Below, one piece after another: positions 58,820-64,000 of a stretch of 64,000 nt of DNA (position 1 is the stretch's first letter; each line of letters starts with the position of its first letter). Under the pieces are notes generated by a model. The model searched no databases. It saw only the letters and a program-made list of their open reading frames with translations, and was not told the DNA's origin. The position numbers and the translations under genes were made by a program. The DNA is from Sinohyriopsis cumingii. Lineage: Eukaryota > Mollusca > Bivalvia > Unionida > Unionidae. Location of the stretch: contig CM068827.1 in NCBI GenBank assembly GCA_028554795.2, forward strand, positions 138,700,493 to 138,764,492. Direction: 5' to 3'.

Positions 58820-60152
58820 CACAACTCCGCCAAAGATAACGATGATCTCGGTAAGCTCATCTGATCCTGAATTTAGTATTAATTTTCCTACTGCAATTCC
58901 AGTAAAAGAAATAGCGTTAGCTCAATTACGGGTATATTACAGCTGGCCAAATATCAGATCAAAATCATTTCATGGTACACCAGCAAATAATTTGCTTGTA
59001 TTTGCTAACAAGAATAAACCAGATGGTACTCCTGGCTGGATAGATGTTGGAATACCCACTGGTAGTTATGAGATTGAAGATATCAATGAGGAATTTCAGC
59101 GTAGAATAAAATCAATAACCGGAAAAGAAGCAAAAATATCAATTAACGTTCATGAACCGACGCTATCTTCGACGGTTGAGATACATTCTCCCGACTACGT
59201 CGTTGATATTTATCAATCCATGATAAGATCCGTACTAGGTTGGCCGGATGTTCCCCCGGTGTATGAAGGACCACCAGAACCGAAATTAAATGATTTTCTC
59301 GCGGAAGAAGCAAAATTTATAACAACTCCAGAATATAGAGAAAAATTTCCATGGAATAGAGCCGGTGATGCGTATCGGGTTTATAATTTCAGTGATGATA
59401 TAATCTACATGAATGTTTTTAGACTGTATTCTAATCCCATTAATTTTGAGATTCAGCAATCAATTGACAAAATACAAAATCTGTTTTCGTCGTTATCGCA
59501 ACATTATTTTGAGGATATAAAACAACAAATTATTGAGTCAATACAGCATCTAAATCAAGTAGGATCAGATCTTAATTATATTAATGATATTTTTGTTGAA
59601 GCAGCACTTAAACATGCTATTTCCTTCCCCCGTCCTAGAAGACCATTTCTTGATCATTATACAATATCAGAAAAAGAGTATGAAGGACCGGGTAATCTCG
59701 AATTTATAGTACCAAAATATAAAAAGGATAAAATAGACAGAATTATCAACGAAAACTTCCCTAAAATACTCGATGCGTGGAAAAAACTAGCACCACCTCC
59801 AACTGTTCTCAGACATAATAATGATCCACATGGCGGCGGCAGACATGTATCTCCGGGAATCGTTAATATAACCAGCACGATCGTGGTCAATCTGGTTTGT
59901 GACGTAGTCGATGGCAGCTATCAAATAGATCTCGGAAGATCAAATCAGGCTCAACAAGGATATATTTTATATACATTTACACCACAAGTTTCCCCCGGAA
60001 GTTTAATCGTGCAAGAACCAACTAATCCTGTTTATCTGCGGTGTCACAATAATATGTTAACACGAATAAATTTTAAGCTCACAGACCACCTCAATTGCTT
60101 AATTGACATACGTGGAGAGGAGCTTGTGATAAATCTGTATGTGAAATCTTAA
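58788..60152 (+). CDS. Penton-like minor capsid protein with large insertion
   Basis: 454 residues. The N-terminal ~150 contain IALAQLRVYYSWPNIRSK and IPTGSYEIEDINEEF; the C-terminal ~105 contain INITS/VNLVCDVVDGSYQ-type strands, YTFTPQVSPGSLIVQEP, PVYLR and LIDIRGEELVINLYV. These two halves match the compact beta protein (about 200-250 residues) that I associate with minor-capsid/vertex genes of these elements. Between them (~155-350) sits an extra, mostly helical and proline-flanked segment (QQSIDKIQNLFSSLSQH). ATG 58788 lies inside the preceding gene. The penton role is inferred from position and fold type, so I hold it moderately. Confidence 0.65.
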   Translation: MTELLQQIVTNTTPPKITMISVSSSDPEFSINFPTAIPVKEIALAQLRVYYSWPNIRSKSFHGTPANNLLVFANKNKPDGTPGWIDVGIPTGSYEIEDINEEFQRRIKSITGKEAKISINVHEPTLSSTVEIHSPDYVVDIYQSMIRSVLGWPDVPPVYEGPPEPKLNDFLAEEAKFITTPEYREKFPWNRAGDAYRVYNFSDDIIYMNVFRLYSNPINFEIQQSIDKIQNLFSSLSQHYFEDIKQQIIESIQHLNQVGSDLNYINDIFVEAALKHAISFPRPRRPFLDHYTISEKEYEGPGNLEFIVPKYKKDKIDRIINENFPKILDAWKKLAPPPTVLRHNNDPHGGGRHVSPGIVNITSTIVVNLVCDVVDGSYQIDLGRSNQAQQGYILYTFTPQVSPGSLIVQEPTNPVYLRCHNNMLTRINFKLTDHLNCLIDIRGEELVINLYVKS

Positions 60153-60174
60153 TTAATCAAGTAAATATTATATA

Positions 60175-60447
60175 ATGTACCAGCACGTAAGGGTTTTTAT
60201 ACACGACAAAGAAGTACTTGAAAACGCCATCAGAACAGCGTTTTCACAAAACATGGAGCAATTTAACGTTAATTTAGTTATTGATGAATACGGAAGTGAG
60301 GATTTCTTATTAACACAAGAACAGTTAGATGAGCTCCGTCAAAAACATATTATCGAGATCATTTGTAGCAGAGATCAGATTCTAAATTATGCACACTCCT
60401 GTATTAAAGTTGATCAACTTAAAAAAATAATATTCCAGAATGAATAA
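60175..60447 (+). CDS. Small 90-residue protein closing the plus-strand run
   Basis: Acidic/neutral protein with no signal or membrane segment. MYQHVRVFIHDKEVLENAIR at the start and a C-terminal IICSRDQILNYAHSCIKVDQ. The TATTATATA leader directly before the ATG and the 22-bp spacing to the penton-like gene argue that it is real. I do not recognise the family. Its stop overlaps an AATAAA. Confidence 0.6.
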   Translation: MYQHVRVFIHDKEVLENAIRTAFSQNMEQFNVNLVIDEYGSEDFLLTQEQLDELRQKHIIEIICSRDQILNYAHSCIKVDQLKKIIFQNE

Positions 60448-60448
60448 A
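60443..60448 (+). terminator. AATAAA overlapping the last plus-strand stop codon
   Basis: AATAAA spans the TAA of the 90-residue gene (60445-60447). It is the likely 3' end signal for the structural-gene transcripts. Confidence 0.45.
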
Positions 60449-60683
60449 ATAAGGAGCGGATTAACAAATATTTTATATTATTTTATTTTATCAGAAATAT
60501 TTTATTTTATTTTATTTTATTTTATTTTATTAGAAATATTTTATTTTAACAGAAATATTTTATTTTATCAGAAATATTTTATTTTTTTTCTGAATTTCAG
60601 TGAAAAATCAACAAATTTCGTGTTTTTGATGGGTATTTTACCCATTTTGGGTGATTTTGTCCATTAGATCGTCGGGGTAAGTT
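60448..60683. repeat. TTTTA-rich low-complexity tract
   Basis: Repeats of TTTTATTTTA and AGAAATATTTTAT. The plus frame at 60440-60667 is a by-product of it. Confidence 0.85.
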
Positions 60684-60886
60684 GCTTGATTCTCTAATTG
60701 ATTTAAATTGAATAAAATATCAAAACCAGTAAAAACCAGTAAATCGGTAAAAATTACATATTTTTTGAGCTAATTTTACTGATATTTGAGCTAATTTTAC
60801 TGATATTTGAGCTAATTTTACTGATTTTTTCTAATTTTTGTTGGTTTTGGTATTTTATTCAATTGAAATCAATTAGAGAATCAAGC
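60684..60886. repeat. 203-bp foldback: 44-bp inverted repeats around triplicated 20-mers
   Basis: Arms 60684-60727 and 60843-60886 (GCTTGATTCTCTAATTGATT outer half) are inverted at 42 of 44 positions. The loop holds three tandem copies of TTTGAGCTAATTTTACTGAT, and ACCAGTAAAAACCAGTAAA-type direct repeats by the left arm. It lies between the converging gene sets; it could be a bidirectional terminator, an origin-like structure or a MITE. Confidence 0.85.
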
Positions 60887-60909
60887 CCCCCCCCCATCTG
60901 ATGGATAAT

Positions 60910-61430
60910 TCAGAAAATAAAATAAATAATAAATCTGAGTACCAACTAACCCAAATTTGATCATTTTACATAAATCTGAGTACCAACTAACCCATCAATC
61001 TCAGAATAAATAATAATTCAGAAAAAATAATAATATTTCAGAATAAATATAATAAATCTGAGTACCAACTAACCCAATTTTGATCATTTTACATAAATCT
61101 GAGTACCAACTAACCCATCAAATTTGCAATTTTGATCATTTTACATAAATCTGAGTACCAACTAACCCATCAATTTCAGAAAAAAATGAAATATTTCAGA
61201 ATAAATATAATATTTCAGAATATAATCTCAGAATAAATATAATCTCAGAATAAATATAATATTTCAGAATATAATCTCATTATAAATATAATATTTCAGA
61301 ATAAATATAATCTCAGAATAAATATAATATTTTAGGATATAATCTCAGAATAAATATAATCTCAGAATAAATAGAATATTTCAGGATATAATCTCAGAAT
61401 AAATATAATCTCAGAATAAATAAATAATAA
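60910..61430. repeat. Interspersed short repeats in the convergence zone
   Basis: Five copies of a 23-bp block with core CTGAGTACCAACTAACCC (near 60935, 60976, 61055, 61100 and 61153), three of them preceded by TTTGATCATTTTACATAAAT. A denser array of TCAGAATAAATATAAT units follows up to the minus-strand stop at 61432. Confidence 0.9.
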
Positions 61431-61431
61431 T

Positions 61432-61807
61432 TCAGATAGAGTTGCTTTGGTCGTTACCCGCTGACATAATTTTTCTTAAGTATCTTATGCGGGTACTGAT
61501 TGTCTTTTTCGTTTGATACTCGCTGGATAATCCCATTCTGACCTTTTCTACTGCGACAGAAAGAGGAACAAATTTATTTACTTGATCATCGCTCACCATA
61601 GCCAGTGACTGAAACATAGCTGCCTGAATCCGCTTTATGAACTTATATTGAGATGATAGAACGTACTTATTTTCATTCTTAAGCTCTTCTAACGTTTCAA
61701 AATCAGATATTATTTTTTTCAGGATTTAGTTCATCAGATATATTAATTTTGTTTTCTTCTAGTTTTTTGATAGCAGAAATAATGTCTTCGATATTTTCAT
61801 GGTTCAT
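61432..61807 (-). pseudogene. ~124-residue viral protein gene with one-base frameshift
   Basis: Reads from ATG 61807-61805 toward the stop at 61434-61432. Two frames together cover the whole span: the first opens MNHENIEDIISAIKKL and stops soon after the seven-A run (plus-strand T7, 61713-61719). The second runs open from that run to the end, containing the internal ATG at 61617 and the segment VPLSVAVEKVRMGLSSE. The span is 376 nt, one more than a multiple of three, so one extra base in the run explains the break; an assembly indel or genuine frameshifting are alternatives. I do not recognise the protein; it looks helical. It is the first minus-strand gene facing the structural cluster. Confidence 0.55.
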
Positions 61808-61853
61808 TATATAATATATAAATCTTTAAAATAAATTTTTTTTTATCCCTACA

Positions 61854-62121
61854 GAACCCCTATCGAGTCTTTAGCGAGTTCGTCGGGATGTTTCAAGGAC
61901 AGTACAGCCAAGAACTGTCATCGCATTCTACCAAGTTCACCAGGCACACAGAACATTTAATGAATGAAGAACCCCTATCGAGTCTTTAGCGAGCTCAGAT
62001 TATGCATGGACGGCACATGGAACCTCTATTCGAGTCTTTTAGCAGGTTTAAGTATGCAATGAATGACGACACAAACATATATTATGAAATGGAACCTCTA
62101 TTCGAGTCTTTTAGCAGGTTC
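61854..62121. repeat. Four dispersed 28-30-bp hairpin repeats
   Basis: Copies at 61854-61881, 61969-61996, 62020-62049 and 62092-62121 share GAACCYCTAT-YCGAGTCTTT and an AGC-RGTTC end. Their ends can pair (GAAC with GTTC; GAACCT with AGGTTC in the fourth, and in the third apart from its last base). The first two and last two form sub-types. The spacers are unrelated apart from AATGAATGA words. Confidence 0.85.
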
Positions 62122-62240
62122 AGTAAATATGTAATGAGATGTAATGAATGAAATATATCTAATGAGATGAAATATATGTAATGAGATGTAATGAGATGTA
62201 ATGAATGAATGAAATGAGATGTAATGAATGAAATGAGGCC
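62122..62240. repeat. TAATGAGATG/AATGAATG microsatellite-like tract
   Basis: Tandem ATGAGATGTA and ATGAATGA words, continuing the AATGAATGA words between the hairpin repeats. Confidence 0.85.
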
Positions 62241-62244
62241 ATTT

Positions 62245-62349
62245 TCTCCGCTCAACAGAACACCCACCCACCAAATAATCAACCCGTGGGAAATACAAAA
62301 ACATGTATCTACCACGTTTGACATGATAGGATGGTGTTCTGAGCGGAGA
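62245..62349. repeat. Inverted repeat, 17-20-bp arms
   Basis: TCTCCGCTCA-ACA-GAACACC (62245-62264) pairs with 62333-62349 with a 3-nt bulge, around a 68-bp loop. It could fold as a transcript hairpin. Confidence 0.75.
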
Positions 62350-62414
62350 GGGGCTGGCGGAGCCCCAATTAATTATAAAAATCGCAATTATGCGTACACC
62401 ACCGACAAGTTGTC

Positions 62415-62485
62415 AGCCATGGGGATTCGATCCTGGACCGCGAGCGTCACAGTCCAATACGATACTGATTGAGCTATTAAATCTT
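62415..62485 (-). other. tRNA-like remnant or SINE head
   Basis: The complement has an A-box-like TAGCTCAATCAGTA and B-box-like GGATCGAATCC at tRNA spacing, and the anticodon-loop position reads CTGTGAC (would be GTG). The anticodon stem pairs poorly and no clear acceptor stem is visible, so a functional tRNA is unlikely. Confidence 0.4.
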
Positions 62486-63270
62486 ATTACAAACATATGT
62501 TTCGAAAGTTAATATATGACTAAGGAACTAATTTCAAATATATTTGCTCAAAAGACAATTCTGAATTCAAGAAATATGTTTATACAATATATTCTCACCA
62601 AACAAGTTAGATTTATAAAGCTGGATTAAGGAATTTTCTATTTACTACACCACGCCATCTATGATAGAACATCCGGTCCAGATCATCTAATTGCTAGATT
62701 TTTCCATCCACGTAATAACTGTTCAATGAAGAAATATATATTACGAGATTTTCCATTCGTGGTCAAGGGGAGTATTACTCGATAAATAAATAATCACACA
62801 TACGTACACAATCTCGCATTATATTTCTGCACTGAACAAGAAAAATGCAACTAATTTTTAATTCCAAACACTATTATGCACGTATTTCTGTAATCGAGTC
62901 AGTATATGCAGGATCCATGTGCTGTACATTAGATCTAAAATTAACCCGCCACGATCGATACAGACTAGACGCTGGATTCTGCACTCAGTAAGCTGGAATA
63001 TACATGTCGGTTTTCTCTAGGTTAGATAAAATATACATGTATTCTATGTGTTGCGCTGTTCTAAATGTTTCACGAAAAGAACAGAAAAATACACGAACTG
63101 TATATTTTTGTAAGTTAGAAATCATAAACGGGTAGGCATCACAGACCTTGGATGTTGTATATGATTATGACCATAAATTACCTCCCTTTCATGAGTCAAA
63201 AAATAAGTAGTATAATAATGATAATTTCTGACCCCCAAAAAATAAATCTAATGCGAAGTAGGGATGATAA
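62486..63270. other. Non-coding stretch upstream of the HNH gene end
   Basis: AT-rich with no open frame over 60 codons. It separates the minus-strand HNH gene from the frameshifted gene. No terminator or known element recognised. Confidence 0.45.
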
Positions 63271-63768
63271 TTATTGATACTGAAAGGTGATTTTCTGCTT
63301 ATATTTCTTTGAGAAAGCGGTTTTATATATATTTTCTGCTACTTTTTGTACTGAATACGGGTGAATATCAAAGTATTTCGCAGCAGAACATATCGAACGA
63401 AATATAATTACTTTGCCATTTTCTGTGTTTGTGGAATTTACCGCCCTTCTAGAAACTGTTTTACATCTTCCAGTATTACCACATGCAGAGTTCACGCTTT
63501 GCGTGACAACACGAAGGTTGGATAAACTATTATTTTGAGGATCTCCGTCAACATGATCAATAACAAGATCGTCTTTGATCAATCCGAAGAAACATTCGTA
63601 CGTAAATCGATGACAGAGATACCTTTTCTTCAGGGCAGTGAATCTAAGATAGCCAGTATTAGAAACAGTACCAACCGGTCTCTTCAACATGCAATTTCTA
63701 ATCATGCCATTACGATCTGATTCATAGTTTGTTATTGTGGGATGTGGGACAAATATATTTTGCTCCAT
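63271..63768 (-). CDS. HNH endonuclease with NUMOD-type DNA-binding tail
   Basis: 165 residues. The HNH core lies at ~72-115: HRFTYECFFGLI, then LVIDHVDGDPQNNSLSNLRVV with the paired His-Asn-Asn metal/catalytic pattern, then QSVNSA. The last ~50 residues (ICSAAKYFDIHPYSVQKVAE) form a NUMOD1-like helix-turn-helix. The family includes free-standing homing endonucleases of phages and large DNA viruses; here it is likely an intronless selfish gene or a DNA-processing enzyme. The ATG follows AATAATATTATTATA, and the start lies 10 bp after the upstream gene's stop, so the two are probably co-transcribed. Confidence 0.85.
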   Translation of the reverse strand: MEQNIFVPHPTITNYESDRNGMIRNCMLKRPVGTVSNTGYLRFTALKKRYLCHRFTYECFFGLIKDDLVIDHVDGDPQNNSLSNLRVVTQSVNSACGNTGRCKTVSRRAVNSTNTENGKVIIFRSICSAAKYFDIHPYSVQKVAENIYKTAFSKKYKQKITFQYQ

Positions 63769-63778
63769 TATAATAATA

Positions 63779-64000
63779 TTATTTGTTTAAATCATTGTTT
63801 GTCTGAAATCTTGATATATAATCCTCTACGGATTTTATAGCGTTTTCACCATTATTATTTTTTTTGTCATAATATCTTTTAAGCTCTCTGAACCGTTTTC
63901 CCCCGCACTTTCCACATAATTTTGTTTTGCCTCGCACTCCAATACCACACCGCAAACACGGTATTGGTCCTAGACTTCCTCGCCGTATGCCCTGTAAGTG
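63779..64000 (-). CDS. C-terminal end of a zinc-ribbon protein, cut by the window edge
   Basis: Open on the minus strand from 64000 to TAA at 63781-63779, giving 73 residues with no start inside. CLRCGIGVRGKTKLCGKCGG is a clean two-knuckle zinc ribbon (CxxC-x10-CxxC). A Lys/Arg-rich helix (FRELKRYYDKK) and a polar tail ending NNDLNK follow. Such ribbons occur in viral transcription and replication factors; the protein itself cannot be identified from its end. Confidence 0.7.
   Translation of the reverse strand, partial: HLQGIRRGSLGPIPCLRCGIGVRGKTKLCGKCGGKRFRELKRYYDKKNNNGENAIKSVEDYISRFQTNNDLNK

Noticed and set aside
60440..60667. 75-codon plus frame after the 90-residue gene
   Set aside because: Phe/Ile/Tyr-rich translation of the TTTTA repeat tract.
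62082..62324. 80- and 68-codon minus frames
   Set aside because: They run through the TAATGAGATG repeat and the inverted repeat; translations are repetitive.
62415..62485. Functional tRNA-His gene
   Set aside because: Box-like motifs exist but the anticodon and acceptor stems do not pair.

Overview
The window looks like animal genomic DNA, probably from a bivalve mollusc. It is AT-rich and full of minisatellites. It has tRNA-headed SINEs of the kind common in bivalves, degenerate hAT, pogo/Tigger and LINE copies, and short exons with GT-AG introns. The species cannot be fixed from sequence alone.

Layout. (1) 1-16658 is a head-to-tail array of a 2,945-2,947 bp unit (five full copies and one partial), nearly identical copy to copy, running into a 100-N assembly gap (16659-16758). 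None of its open frames resembles a protein I know. (2) 16759-50252 is mostly intron of a minus-strand host gene that I recognise from six exons as the queuosine 5'-phosphate N-glycosylase/hydrolase (QNG1; C9orf64/DUF2419 family). The exons lie at 47495-47332, 35970-35876, 34357-34225, 32663-32514, 25119-24996 and 22374-22260, and all five internal junctions agree in phase. The last ~100 codons were not found. The introns carry SINEs, minisatellites, hAT-like elements (36167-37659 and 42700-44042, both with 6-bp target duplications), an internally deleted pogo/Tigger element (38851-40334, TA duplication) and LINE scraps. One minisatellite is a tandem copy of a QNG1 intron-exon junction. (3) 50253-50488 is the last coding exon of another, unrecognised minus-strand gene. 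50489-53276 is repeat-rich host or junction DNA.

(4) 53277-64000 is part of an integrated dsDNA virus of the Polinton/adintovirus (Maverick-like) kind. A compact plus-strand run encodes a coiled-coil protein, a small basic pX-like protein, a probable double-jelly-roll major capsid protein, a pX/pVI-like region fused to an adenain-type cysteine protease, a trimeric fibre with a phage-tail-fibre motif, a two-helix membrane protein, a penton-like minor capsid protein and a 90-residue protein. It ends in a 1-kb low-complexity and inverted-repeat block. A minus-strand set converges on that block: a frameshifted ~124-residue protein, an HNH endonuclease, and the zinc-ribbon end of a gene cut by the window edge. 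No polymerase, integrase or packaging ATPase is visible; if the element has them, they would lie beyond 64000.

The viral genes fit one virion programme: capsid shell, vertex, fibre, maturation protease, basic core proteins. The protease appears to be made only as a fusion across a ten-A run, where a one-base shift instead gives a short arginine/glycine-rich tail and a stop. This suggests either an indel or productive frameshifting.
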